In this document: in pieces, positions 26,664 through 35,710 of the stretch
Numbering within the stretch: position 1 is the first letter of the stretch
Layout: each line of letters opens with the position of its first letter
From: Chitinispirillum alkaliphilum
Lineage (GTDB): Bacteria; Fibrobacterota; Chitinivibrionia; Chitinivibrionales; Chitinispirillaceae
Direction: 5' to 3'
Length of the DNA stretch: 64,000 bases
NCBI GenBank assembly: GCA_001045525.1
Contig: LDWW01000007.1
Span: 62,001 to 126,000 of the forward strand
Notes under the pieces: generated by a model
The model's input: the letters and a program-made list of their open reading frames with translations, nothing else
What the model was told of the DNA's origin: nothing
Databases searched by the model: none
Program-made: the position numbers and the translations under genes

Positions 26664-29189
26664 TTACTTTTTCAATGGAACATCCACAGCTTCCACATCC
26701 CAAATTTCCTCTGCATATTCGGATATCGATCTGTCAGAAGAGAACTTTCCTATATTTGCAACATTGAGAATCGACTTTTTGATCCAGTTTTTCTTATCTT
26801 TGCTATATAGTTTAGCTACTTCTTCCTGACATTTTACATAATCATCAAATTCAGCCAAAACCAGATACTGATCACCATTGTTCATCAGAGCATCATAGAT
26901 GGGTTTGAAAAGGTCTGGGTTTTCAGGTGAGAAAAACCCGCTGTCTATGAGATCCATCACCTGTTTTAGAAGAGGGCTCTTGTTGTAGTAATCCCTTGGA
27001 TTATATCCATCTCTTTTCAGCTGTTCAACCTCATTGGCTCTGAGACCGAAAATAAACATATTCTCTTCACCTATCTCTTCAGCCATTTCAACGTTTGCTC
27101 CATCCATTGTACCAATGGTAAGCGCACCGTTAAGAGCAAATTTCATATTACCTGTTCCACTTGCTTCTGTACCGGCTGTTGATATCTGTTCAGAAAGATC
27201 AGCTGCAGGAATTACATACTCTGCCAAGGTAACTCTGTAGTTTGAAAGAAAATGTACTTCAAGAAGTCCTTTGGTATCCGGATCATGATTAATTACAGCT
27301 GCAACATCATTGATAAATTTTATCAGTAGTTTTGCAAAATGATATCCGGGAGCAGCTTTTCCTGCAAACAGGAATGTACGGGGAACGAAATCAGCTTTAT
27401 CACCCGCTTTAATTTTTTCATACAAAGCAATACAGTGCAGAATATTGAGCAACTGCCTTTTATACTCATGTATTCTTTTTACCTGTACATCAAACATCAT
27501 TTCGGGATCGAGTTTTATTCCTTCCCACTTACTTAGTTTTTCTACAAATTTCTCCTTACATGCTCTTTTTGCCTTATCCCAGTCTTTCTGGAATTTTGCA
27601 TCCTCTGCAAACGGAATCAGTTTTTTGAGCTCAGTAAGATCGGTAATCCATTTGTCTCCGATTTTTGAAGTTATAAGATCACGAAGATGAGGATTTGACT
27701 TGTATAGCCATCTGCGCTGGGTTATTCCATTTGTCTTGTTATTGAATTTTGCAGGCCAGAGATCGTAGAAATCTCGAACCAGCCCATTTTCAAGCAGTTC
27801 GGTATGAAGCGCAGAAACACCGTTCACCGAATGGCTTCCCACAATTGCCAGATAAGCCATGCGCACCTGCTGATCATCACCCTCTTCGATTATGGACATT
27901 CTGCGAAGTCTGTCAGTGTCGCCGGGAAATTTATATGATACCTGGCGCAGGAATCTGTGGTTTATTTCAAATATTATATCCATAAGTCTTGGAAGAAGAT
28001 ATTTCATCAAACCAACAGACCATTTCTCAAGAGCTTCCGGCATCAGAGTGTGGTTGGTATATGCGAATGTTTTCACCACAATATCCCATGCCTCATCCCA
28101 ACTCAGGTTGTGCTCATCTAAAAACAAACGCATCAGTTCTGCAATTGAAATTGCAGGATGTGTATCATTTAACTGAATCGCTACTTTTTTGTGGAAATTC
28201 TTAAAATCCTTATTCGACAGGAGATAACGACGAATTATATCCTGAAGTGATGCGGAGCTGAAAAAATACTGCTGTTTAAGACGCAGTTCTCTTCCGGAAA
28301 CGTTGTTGTCGTTGGGATAAAGAACTTTGGAAATGTTTTCACTCTTAAGCTTATCCTCACATGCTCCTATATAATCCCCATCATTGAAATACTGAAGATT
28401 AAATTCTTCGGCAGCTCGTGCTGACCAGAGCCTGAGAGTGTTTATGTTATTAACTCCATACCCAGGAATCGGAATATCGTAAGGTAATGCTATCACATCT
28501 TCTGTTTCAATCCAGTTGATATGCATTTTGCCCTTTTGATCCTGATACTGTTGTGTCTTACCAAAAAATTTAATTTTTACTTTATACTCCGGTCTTTCAA
28601 TTTCCCAGGGATTTCTTAACTGGAGCCACTGTTCCGGTAATTCATGTTGATAACCATCGATAAGTTTTTGATTGAAAATACCGAAATCGTAACGGATACC
28701 ATATCCCACAGCCGGCAGTTTTAAAGCAGCCATTGAATCGAGGTAACAGGCTGCCAGACGTCCCAGCCCACCATTACCCAGACCAGCGTCATGTTCCTGG
28801 TCATAAATTTCCTCTATATCCAGACCCAGCTGTCTCATTGCTTCACTGCATGAGTCCTCAAGCTGAAGATTCATAATATTGTCTGCAAGGAGACGCCCCA
28901 TCAGAAATTCCATCGACAGATAGTATACATATTTCACATTATCTGTATGATATTTCTGAGTGCTTTTAATCCATCTTTCAATTATTCTTTCACGGACAGC
29001 ATAAGAAAATCCAAGATACTCATCATGCGCTGTAAGTGAATTTTTGTCCTTACCAATGTTATATTCAAGGTTGTTCAGAATTCCCTGTCTTATACTTTCG
29101 GAATCCATTCCTTTGAAGCTGATATTCCAGCTTTGAATATTTTTTTTATCCTCTTTTTTTGATCCTGCTTTTTCCAATGTCTTATCCAT
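26664..29189 (-). CDS. glgP: glycogen/starch phosphorylase
   Basis: Releases glucose-1-phosphate from alpha-1,4-glucans using pyridoxal phosphate. It has about 841 residues, the normal size. The N-terminal half shows YYLSMEFLMGRLL and GLGNGGLGRLAACYLDS. The C-terminal half shows KRIHEYKRQLLN, the STAGTEASGTGNMKFALNG stretch whose lysine binds PLP, and TIGTMDGANVEM. The start is taken at the ATG preceded by AAAGGA; an in-frame ATG nine codons upstream lacks a ribosome site. No allosteric-site prediction is made. The enzyme implies that this organism stores glycogen. Confidence 0.96.
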   Translation of the reverse strand: MDKTLEKAGSKKEDKKNIQSWNISFKGMDSESIRQGILNNLEYNIGKDKNSLTAHDEYLGFSYAVRERIIERWIKSTQKYHTDNVKYVYYLSMEFLMGRLLADNIMNLQLEDSCSEAMRQLGLDIEEIYDQEHDAGLGNGGLGRLAACYLDSMAALKLPAVGYGIRYDFGIFNQKLIDGYQHELPEQWLQLRNPWEIERPEYKVKIKFFGKTQQYQDQKGKMHINWIETEDVIALPYDIPIPGYGVNNINTLRLWSARAAEEFNLQYFNDGDYIGACEDKLKSENISKVLYPNDNNVSGRELRLKQQYFFSSASLQDIIRRYLLSNKDFKNFHKKVAIQLNDTHPAISIAELMRLFLDEHNLSWDEAWDIVVKTFAYTNHTLMPEALEKWSVGLMKYLLPRLMDIIFEINHRFLRQVSYKFPGDTDRLRRMSIIEEGDDQQVRMAYLAIVGSHSVNGVSALHTELLENGLVRDFYDLWPAKFNNKTNGITQRRWLYKSNPHLRDLITSKIGDKWITDLTELKKLIPFAEDAKFQKDWDKAKRACKEKFVEKLSKWEGIKLDPEMMFDVQVKRIHEYKRQLLNILHCIALYEKIKAGDKADFVPRTFLFAGKAAPGYHFAKLLIKFINDVAAVINHDPDTKGLLEVHFLSNYRVTLAEYVIPAADLSEQISTAGTEASGTGNMKFALNGALTIGTMDGANVEMAEEIGEENMFIFGLRANEVEQLKRDGYNPRDYYNKSPLLKQVMDLIDSGFFSPENPDLFKPIYDALMNNGDQYLVLAEFDDYVKCQEEVAKLYSKDKKNWIKKSILNVANIGKFSSDRSISEYAEEIWDVEAVDVPLKK

Positions 29190-29593
29190 GCATATCCTTT
29201 CTATACGGGAATTCACCCACCTATTACGTTAGAAATCGAGAGTTATTATAGTACTGATTACAAAAATTTTTTTTCATTTTTTTGATCTTAAATGAATTTT
29301 TTCTCTCTCTTTTTTGGCCAGGTATTCGTTTTATTCAATTTTCGGGGAAAAAGTAAATATAATGCATTGCTTGAGCAGATATTTAATTTTGCGCAACTGT
29401 TGTTCCAATCAGAGAATACTTTCATTTCAGAAACATATCCACAATTCACACATTTTCCACATTTAAACGTTAATAACTCTTAACATGCTACATTTATCTG
29501 ACTTTCTCGATTCTTGATAATGTGTGCAATTTTTCCCCCTCTTAACCTAAATCCTGAACAAAATCATTCTTTCCCAAAACAACCAAGACAAGT
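29190..29593. other. AT-rich spacer between divergent glgP and EEP-family gene
   Basis: About 400 bases, strongly AT-rich with long T runs near 29265-29320. A 63-codon open frame at 29292 (Phe-rich, no ribosome site) is not believed. A near-match to a DnaA box (ATATCCACA) lies at 29435-29443. Promoters of both neighbours should be here but none stands out. Confidence 0.4.
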
Positions 29594-30457
29594 ATGTTGC
29601 AAAAATTTAAATCAGCCACAACCTATGATGAAATTCAGGTTAGAGAAAATCCCATAAAACTCAAAATCATGAGTTTCAATGTGCGGTATGGCACCGCAAA
29701 GGATGGGAAAAACAGCTGGTCCCATAGAAGAGATCTTGTTTTTGATCTTTTAAAAAACTCTTCATGTGACATCTTCGGCTTACAGGAAGCTCTCCATTTC
29801 CAGATTGAGGAGATCATGGAGCAACTCAACCATTTTGGATATATAGGAAAAGGAAGAGATGATGGGAAAAAATCAGGAGAACACAATGTTATCTTTTATA
29901 ATCCCAGAAAATACAAAATCCTGAAATCCGGTACCTTTTGGTTTTCTGATACTCCCTCTGTTGCCGGAAGCAAACATTGGGGAAACAAACTTCCAAGGAT
30001 CTGTACCTGGGCTCATTTTTGGGACAGGGAAACCTCAAGGGATTTTTACGTCTATAATGTTCATCTTGATCACAGAAATGGCTCATGCAGAAAAAAAAGC
30101 ATAGAACTGCTGTGTAAAAAAGCCTCTCAACATGAACATAAAAATACCCCATATATCGTTATGGGTGATTTCAATGTAGGCGAAAAAAACGAAATTATAC
30201 ATTTTCTAAAAGGGAAAAATAAAATCAACAACTCTGAAAACCCTCTTATCCTTGAGGATACTTTCAGAAAACTTCACCCAAATGCTACAGGCGGTACTTT
30301 TCATATGTTTTGGGGAAACAAAAGGGGTCCGAAACTCGACTACATTTTTGCTACACAAAAATGCTCCGTTTTGGAATCTAATATTATCAGAACAAATGTA
30401 AATGGTAAATTTCCCTCTGACCATTTCCCAATATATTCCCACCTACTTTTACAGTAG
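29594..30457 (+). CDS. endonuclease/exonuclease/phosphatase family protein
   Basis: A 287-residue metal-dependent hydrolase with every EEP landmark: SFNVRYG (Asn), LQEALHFQ (catalytic Glu), NVHLDHRN, MGDFNVGE (Asp, Asn) and the final LDYIFA plus SDHFPI (Asp-His pair). It has no signal peptide, so it is probably cytoplasmic. The opening MSFNVRYGTA and the conserved WGNKLPRICTWAHF resemble the group annotated as metal-dependent hydrolases related to sugar/inositol phosphate phosphatases rather than ExoIII DNA-repair enzymes. The substrate is not determined. Confidence 0.85.
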   Translation: MLQKFKSATTYDEIQVRENPIKLKIMSFNVRYGTAKDGKNSWSHRRDLVFDLLKNSSCDIFGLQEALHFQIEEIMEQLNHFGYIGKGRDDGKKSGEHNVIFYNPRKYKILKSGTFWFSDTPSVAGSKHWGNKLPRICTWAHFWDRETSRDFYVYNVHLDHRNGSCRKKSIELLCKKASQHEHKNTPYIVMGDFNVGEKNEIIHFLKGKNKINNSENPLILEDTFRKLHPNATGGTFHMFWGNKRGPKLDYIFATQKCSVLESNIIRTNVNGKFPSDHFPIYSHLLLQ

Positions 30458-30484
30458 ATCAAAAACCGCGATAAATTTTGCCAC

Positions 30485-31654
30485 TTAGTCTCTCACCTCT
30501 ATCCACTCCGTAAAAGACTTGTTGTTTGACCTGTCGGTCGCAACGAGTCTTGCGTACACTACCTCTTCTTCCCTGTAGTTTCCGTCGGAATCTCTCCTAT
30601 CCCAATAAATAACAGACGGTACTATAGATCCGCCTGAATATATTCTCAAAACTTCTGCATTAACGGAAGGGTACTTTGAAATCACCAGTATCCAGTCCCT
30701 TATCCCGGTACCTCTCTTATCATCCTCTCCAGAGAGGGAAAAATAATACCCGATTCGCTCGTGGTTGTTATAAGTTAATTTTACTTTTGGGGCAATATTG
30801 TCCACCTCTTCAGTTGGATTGAAGTAAACCGAGGAAAATGTTTCTCCATTTCCCGTATAAACATTATTCTTATATCCGCCCTGAATTCCGAACACCGAAA
30901 CTCCCCGCCGCAGGTTCATACCAAGAGAAAATCCAAAATTAGTTTCATATTTTCTGTCTGCATTCTGAAAAAATTCAAATCCGCAAGAAAAAACCAGGGA
31001 AGGATACCTTTCCAGGTTGTACCTGACTCTCCAGGCCCCTCCCGGGTATGGCCTTTCAAACTTATTCTCAAAAAAATTTGTGAAAAGAGACAGCTCATAA
31101 GAGACACTGTTTCTGAAGTGGTTTACCGGACCGCTTACAATGAAATTAAGTGAGGGTAATTTCACACTGCCGCTGTCTGTAAATTTTATATCTTTTAGCA
31201 CTACAGACACGCTAAAATCATCTTTTCTATGTCCCGCCGCAACGTCCAGTGAAAGGGAAGAGAGTGATTTTGCATCATATTCAAGATTGAAGGATGAGCC
31301 GACAGAAAAGTTATCAACCCTGTGGTTAAAACCTGTTGATAACTTGTGGATATCTTTTCCTTTTCTGTATCCGTACACAAAGGATATCCCGTTGTTTTCA
31401 AAAGGATAAACCACTCCAGCCTGAACTTCCCAGTTTTCTTCCGATTCGAACCTATACAAAATTCCAGTTGGAATTCCTCTTTGATCAGATAATCGGGAGG
31501 GATTACTTAAAAGTATAAACGGGATTCCGAAATAACAGTAATCACCTTTAAGTGGTTGAGAATTTGCTGCCATTACAAAACTCAAAACGGCAGTATATAG
31601 CATAAGAATTGCAGCATCTCTGTTTATCAACATATTTAACATAGTTATCAACAA
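30485..31654 (-). CDS. predicted outer-membrane beta-barrel protein with C-terminal Ig-like domain
   Basis: A hypothetical protein of up to 389 residues. A hydrophobic signal segment lies around residues 15-31 (AILMLYTAVLSFVMAANS). Residues about 35-270 alternate polar and aromatic residues in strand-like stretches (ENWEVQAGVVYPFENNGISFVYGYRKG) typical of outer-membrane barrels. Residues about 285-389 look like a beta-sandwich (KVKLTYNNHERIGYYFSLSGEDDKRGTGI, EEVVYARLVATDRSNNKSFTEWIEV) of the kind found in surface proteins. No named family is recognised. Several in-frame starts are possible and none has a good ribosome site; the listed one is the longest. The upstream spacer carries the DnaA-box cluster. 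Confidence 0.6.
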   Translation of the reverse strand: MLITMLNMLINRDAAILMLYTAVLSFVMAANSQPLKGDYCYFGIPFILLSNPSRLSDQRGIPTGILYRFESEENWEVQAGVVYPFENNGISFVYGYRKGKDIHKLSTGFNHRVDNFSVGSSFNLEYDAKSLSSLSLDVAAGHRKDDFSVSVVLKDIKFTDSGSVKLPSLNFIVSGPVNHFRNSVSYELSLFTNFFENKFERPYPGGAWRVRYNLERYPSLVFSCGFEFFQNADRKYETNFGFSLGMNLRRGVSVFGIQGGYKNNVYTGNGETFSSVYFNPTEEVDNIAPKVKLTYNNHERIGYYFSLSGEDDKRGTGIRDWILVISKYPSVNAEVLRIYSGGSIVPSVIYWDRRDSDGNYREEEVVYARLVATDRSNNKSFTEWIEVRD

Positions 31655-31693
31655 TTTTTCTTTTTAAGGATTAGTTATCAACACTTATCCACA
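31624..31693. promoter_or_regulatory. cluster of four DnaA-box 9-mers
   Basis: Three TTATCAACA copies (31624-31632, 31645-31653, 31675-31683) and one consensus TTATCCACA (31685-31693), all in the same orientation within 70 bases. An AT-rich stretch follows up to the start of the next gene. Two more related sites lie just inside the neighbouring gene: TGTTGATAA at 31334 and TGTGGATAT at 31345. The cluster is about 2.3 kb from dnaA. It could be part of the origin or a DnaA titration/regulatory site. Confidence 0.7.
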
Positions 31694-31849
31694 TCTTTTT
31701 ATATATTATACACCTATCGGTTACAATAAACAGCTAATTTTAACTTGTATGCTCTATTATCAATATTTATAAACAGATTAAACGGAACTTATCATTTTTT
31801 TTTCCCACACATAAATAAATATAAACCTTTAAAGTCGGGATAAATACCA

Positions 31850-32539
31850 ATGCCTGTCACAAAACAATTGTTAGATCATTTTAGAGTAGTAATCATGGAG
31901 TTGAAATCTCATGCACCTTTCACGTTCATCGGAGCTCTTAGTTCATTGCTGCTGATGATTATAGTGGTTGTAAGAAGTATTCCAGCGGAAACTTTTAAGC
32001 CTATGTTCACGGGTTTGCACTCTCTTCATGTTATTCTAAGCGCAATGGTTACCACAGCCCTCTATTACAAGTACAAGAAAAATATTTTTCACACACTACT
32101 GGTAGGAATTTTCGGATCAATTGGTATAACCACCCTTAGTGATATAATTTTCCCTCACCATGGGGCAAACTTCATAATGTGGATAACTGGTGCAGCTTCG
32201 CACCATCACCATCACATTCACATAGAAGTGATAGACCACTGGTATATAATTATCCCTTCTGCTGTGGTGGGATTGATTATTGGAATTAAATTACCTTACA
32301 CAAAAATTCCCCATGCTGGTCATGTTCTTCTCAGCACCTGGGCGTCACTGTTCTACATACTGGGCCACACATCAATTGGTTTTGAGTGGCTTCCGAGACT
32401 TCCACTGGTAATTGTGCTGCTCTTTATCGCAGTGTGGATACCTTGTTGTATCAGTGACATAGTTTTCCCGATGCTATTTATCAGAAAAAAGAGCCATGAA
32501 TCCCATCCACACAAAGAGGATGTAAAAACACTGAACTAA
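31850..32539 (+). CDS. histidine-rich polytopic membrane protein
   Basis: A 229-residue protein with about six transmembrane segments. A loop near residues 115-127 reads ASHHHHHIHIEVIDHW, a natural run of five histidines followed by IHIE. Further histidines flank the helices (LHSLHVIL, FPHHGANF, IPHAGHV, LGHTSI). Metal binding or transport is suggested by the histidine pattern, but I recognise no transporter family. It lies between the two DnaA-box clusters, diverging from the barrel gene and converging with dnaN. A terminator follows. Confidence 0.7.
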   Translation: MPVTKQLLDHFRVVIMELKSHAPFTFIGALSSLLLMIIVVVRSIPAETFKPMFTGLHSLHVILSAMVTTALYYKYKKNIFHTLLVGIFGSIGITTLSDIIFPHHGANFIMWITGAASHHHHHIHIEVIDHWYIIIPSAVVGLIIGIKLPYTKIPHAGHVLLSTWASLFYILGHTSIGFEWLPRLPLVIVLLFIAVWIPCCISDIVFPMLFIRKKSHESHPHKEDVKTLN

Positions 32540-32564
32540 TTTTAAACCAGCGGTTTGGATTTTC

Positions 32565-32595
32565 AGGGAGGAGAAAATATCTCCTCCCTTTTTTT
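32565..32595 (+). terminator. rho-independent terminator between converging genes
   Basis: Ten-base arms AGGGAGGAGA (32565-32574) and TCTCCTCCCT (32580-32589) with loop AAATA and a T run at 32589-32595. It serves the rightward membrane-protein gene and overlaps the end of dnaN on the other strand. Confidence 0.92.
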
Positions 32596-33739
32596 ATGCT
32601 GCTACTTCTTCCATTATTCTCAGAGGCATTATCAAAAACAGATCTTCACTTTTCCTATCTTCCGGCTTCTCATAAACCGGGAATACAAGACATGCACTTA
32701 TCTGGGTATTCATTTCCATTTTCACTTCAGGAGTTTTAATAATATCCAGAATTTCCGTGAGGTACTGTCCATTAAATCCAATCACATGCTCGTCATCATC
32801 ATACTCCACAGAAATTGAATCTCTGGCTTCTCCTCCAATATCTCTGTTCAGTGCAATTATTTCGAGATTTCCCGGTTTGAATGAAAATTTAATTAAATGG
32901 GTTTTGTTGTTTGAAAGAACGGATACTCTTTTCACAGCATTCAGCAGAGAAACTCTGTCTATGACAATTTCCTTGGGATTATTTTTTGGAATTACTTTTG
33001 TGTAATCGGGGTAGGGGCCATCGATCATTTTAGAACACATTTCAAACTCTTCAGTTTTGAAAGTTATGTATTTATCCCCCAGCATAACAGTGATCATCTT
33101 TTCTTCGTTCTTAGGGTCTACAATTCTTGAGAGCGTACCAAGGCTTTTTGGGGAAATAATCCCGGAAATATTATTGATGATCGGAATAGACATATCTACA
33201 AAAGAACTTCCAAGACGATGTCCATCAGTTGATATCATTCCGGTTCTGTCGGGAGTGATTTCCCAAAGAACTCCGCAAAGACACGCCCTCGATTCATCTT
33301 TTGCTACGGCGAAAGAACTTTTTGTTATTAATTCACATATTCTGGATGAGGAAAGTTTGAACACATTTTCAGTGTTGTTTTCCGGAAATCCTGGGAAGTC
33401 CTGAGAATCAGCTCCAGCAATTTTACACGAAAACCCTTTTTCGCTCTCAATAATCAGAACAGTTTCATCAATTTCAAGATTCACGATTCCTTCAGGAAGT
33501 TCTCTTACTATTTCAAATATTTTTCTTGCATTTACGGTTATATCAAAAGGTGATTCACCCTCAACCGGGGTGGAAACTTTCATAGAGTGATCAAGGTCAG
33601 TAGCAGATATTTCAAGTTGAGAATCAATATAGGTCATTTTAAAATTTGATAGAATTTGAAGAGAGCTTTTTGTTGGTATTAAGGGAAAAGCCTTTTGCAT
33701 AAGATCCTGGAGTTCTTTTTTTTGAATCATGACTGACAT
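32594..33739 (-). CDS. dnaN: DNA polymerase III beta subunit (sliding clamp)
   Basis: The ring-shaped processivity clamp for replication. Its 381 residues form three similar clamp domains. Typical segments are SLQILSNFKMTYIDSQLEISATDLDHSMKV, NARKIFEIVRELPEG, STDGHRLG, and a C-terminal PVYEKPEDRKSEDLFLIMPLRI (family end PMR/PLR). The start is the ATG preceded by AGGTGG; a GTG three codons earlier is also open. It follows dnaA on the same strand after about 260 bases that carry DnaA boxes. The usual recF and gyrB neighbours are absent. Confidence 0.96.
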   Translation of the reverse strand: MSVMIQKKELQDLMQKAFPLIPTKSSLQILSNFKMTYIDSQLEISATDLDHSMKVSTPVEGESPFDITVNARKIFEIVRELPEGIVNLEIDETVLIIESEKGFSCKIAGADSQDFPGFPENNTENVFKLSSSRICELITKSSFAVAKDESRACLCGVLWEITPDRTGMISTDGHRLGSSFVDMSIPIINNISGIISPKSLGTLSRIVDPKNEEKMITVMLGDKYITFKTEEFEMCSKMIDGPYPDYTKVIPKNNPKEIVIDRVSLLNAVKRVSVLSNNKTHLIKFSFKPGNLEIIALNRDIGGEARDSISVEYDDDEHVIGFNGQYLTEILDIIKTPEVKMEMNTQISACLVFPVYEKPEDRKSEDLFLIMPLRIMEEVAA

Positions 33740-34003
33740 ATTGACCACCTGAAGAGTTTGAATGTTGTGTTTTTTATTTTGTCTTATAAAATAATTACTA
33801 TTATTAATAATTTATATAAAATAACAATAGAATAAGGTGTGTGGATAAGTATTAACAACATATTAAAGCATTGATATTAAGAGATTTAATATGTTGATAA
33901 AAATGTTATAATCATGTATGGTTTTCCTCACAACTTGTTTATATGCTAAAAATCGTTACTTATCACTACTTATCCACATTTAATGAACAGAATAAGATGT
34001 TAA
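33740..34003. promoter_or_regulatory. oriC: probable replication origin (dnaA-dnaN spacer)
   Basis: This spacer carries TGTGGATAA at 33840-33848 (reverse box), TGTTGATAA at 33892-33900 and the consensus TTATCCACA at 33970-33978. Next to them, 33770-33838 is almost entirely A and T (GTCTTATAAAATAATTACT...), suited to strand opening. The position between dnaA and dnaN matches many bacterial origins. A bipartite origin together with the 31.62-31.69 kb cluster is possible. The promoter of dnaN must also lie here. Confidence 0.7.
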
Positions 34004-35380
34004 TCATTTCAGACTGTTTATTACATAGTTAACATCCCTTGCAACACCCTCATCCTTCTTAATAAGCTGCTCTATCTGTGAAATTGCATAGATGACGGTA
34101 CTGTGGTCTCTTCCTCCGAAATTGAGACCTATAGTTTTAAGAGAATTGTTTGTTATTGTTTTTGAAATAAACATAGCCACCTGTCGGGCAAATGCAACTT
34201 CCTTATGACGGTTTTTCTCCCTTATGTTGTTAACGGGGATTTTGTAGTAATCAGCTACAGCTTCGATAATGTCGTTTATAGAGACTCGCTTTTGTTCTGT
34301 TTTAACAGAATCTTTAAGTACAGTTTTAACCAGATCGAAAGTAACATCACTGTGAGTGATGCTTGCATAGGCAAGAAGTCTGATAACAACACCCTCAAGT
34401 TCTCTTATATTTGAAAAAATATGCTCAGCAATATAGTAGAGAATATCCAGGGATATATCAAGATTTCCCTCTTCTGCTCTTTTCTTTAAAATAGCTACCC
34501 TGGTTTCAAGATCGGGGGGTTGAATATCTACGGAAAGTCCCCATTGAAATCTCGATATAAGTCTGTCCTGAAGTCCCTGCAAAGAACCCGGAGGAAGATC
34601 GGATGTGAGAACTATCTGTTTGCCATTTTGATACAGGGTGTTGAAAATATAGAAGAACTCTTCCTGGGTACTCTCTTTTCCTGCGAAAAACTGAATATCA
34701 TCCATTAACAACAAATCACTTGAACGGAATTTTGTAGTGAAGGGTTTAGTGTTGTTGTTTTTAATAGCATCGATAAAATTAAGATAAAATTCTTCGGAAG
34801 ATATATAAGTTATCTTAAGATCAGGGGAATTGGCGAGAATGTAATTGCCTATGGATTGCAAAAGGTGTGTTTTACCTAACCCCACACCTCCATAGATCAA
34901 AAGAGGGTTGAATTTCGTTTTCCCCGGGGCTTCTGCAACGGCAAGAGCAGCGCTTCTTGCAAACTGGTTGTTTGGACCAATTACAAAAGAATCCAGGGTG
35001 AAACGTTTGTTCAGTTTAGGATAGTTGGTGACATTGTAATTAGAGTTGGTTTTTTTTTCCTGCGGTTCAGTTGCCTTATGTTTCTCCTCCTCATCAGCGG
35101 TATCCTCACATTCATCATCAAGACTGAAGTTTTTGTTTTCAGAGAGGGAAAATTCTATTTCACAGATATTGCTGTCGAATTGTTTTGCCGTAGCGATGAG
35201 TGTTTTTTTGTAATGCTGATCAACGAAATCTGCAATAAACTGATTAGGGGCCGCCAGTTTCATCACAGAAGGATCATCACTATCAACTAATGACAATGGT
35301 CTGAACCAGGTTTCAAAACTGTGTGCGTTTATGGAATGAGATATATGGGAAAGAACAGAATTCCAAACATTTGAGTGCAT
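34004..35380 (-). CDS. dnaA: chromosomal replication initiator protein
   Basis: The AAA+ protein that binds DnaA boxes and opens the origin. It has 458 residues: domain I at the N terminus (NSVLSHISHSINAHSFETWFRPLSL), an acidic linker (DDECEDTADEEEKHKATEP), domain III with Walker A GGVGLGKTHLLQ and Walker B LLMDDIQFFAGK, and domain IV with the DNA-binding signature VAFARQVAMFISK and GGRDHSTVIYA. All regions are intact. The ribosome site is weak. It is divergent from rpmH across about 180 bases, the classical arrangement beside bacterial origins. Confidence 0.98.
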   Translation of the reverse strand: MHSNVWNSVLSHISHSINAHSFETWFRPLSLVDSDDPSVMKLAAPNQFIADFVDQHYKKTLIATAKQFDSNICEIEFSLSENKNFSLDDECEDTADEEEKHKATEPQEKKTNSNYNVTNYPKLNKRFTLDSFVIGPNNQFARSAALAVAEAPGKTKFNPLLIYGGVGLGKTHLLQSIGNYILANSPDLKITYISSEEFYLNFIDAIKNNNTKPFTTKFRSSDLLLMDDIQFFAGKESTQEEFFYIFNTLYQNGKQIVLTSDLPPGSLQGLQDRLISRFQWGLSVDIQPPDLETRVAILKKRAEEGNLDISLDILYYIAEHIFSNIRELEGVVIRLLAYASITHSDVTFDLVKTVLKDSVKTEQKRVSINDIIEAVADYYKIPVNNIREKNRHKEVAFARQVAMFISKTITNNSLKTIGLNFGGRDHSTVIYAISQIEQLIKKDEGVARDVNYVINSLK

Positions 35381-35562
35381 AGATAACCGGATTTCAATGG
35401 GATAAGTGGGTGAAAAAGGGACAAAACTATATATATAGAAATCTAAATATACTCAGTTGATAATAAAAAGGAAAAAATGAAATATAACATAATTACAAAA
35501 TGATTTGACATAAATATAGTTTATAAATCATTTTTACTGTTTTCTTAAACAGGAGCAATATA

Positions 35563-35709
35563 ATGAAAAGAACATTTCAGCCATCTAAAAGAAAAAGAGC
35601 TAACAAACATGGTTTCAGAGCCAGAATGGCTACTGCAAATGGAAGAAAAGTGTTGAAAAGCAGAAGATCAAAAGGTAGAAAAAGACTTACAGTTTCAGAC
35701 TCCATGTAA
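35563..35709 (+). CDS. rpmH: 50S ribosomal protein L34
   Basis: A 48-residue basic protein beginning [20 protein letters not shown], the invariant L34 signature, and continuing [25 protein letters not shown] lies seven bases ahead of the ATG. It is first in the rpmH-rnpA-yidD-yidC-mnmE-mnmG-rsmG series. A TTGACA occurs at 35505 but no well-spaced -10 partner was found. Confidence 0.98.
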   Translation: MKRTFQPSKRKRANKHGFRARMATANGRKVLKSRRSKGRKRLTVSDSM

Positions 35710-35710
35710 T

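Noticed and set aside
29292-29483. 63-codon plus-strand frame between glgP and the EEP gene
   Set aside because: Low-complexity Phe-rich product in T-rich DNA, no ribosome site and no recognisable features.
35505-35539. TTGACA as the -35 of an rpmH promoter
   Set aside because: The nearest TATAAA is only 11 bases away, and no -10-like hexamer lies at 16-18 bases.
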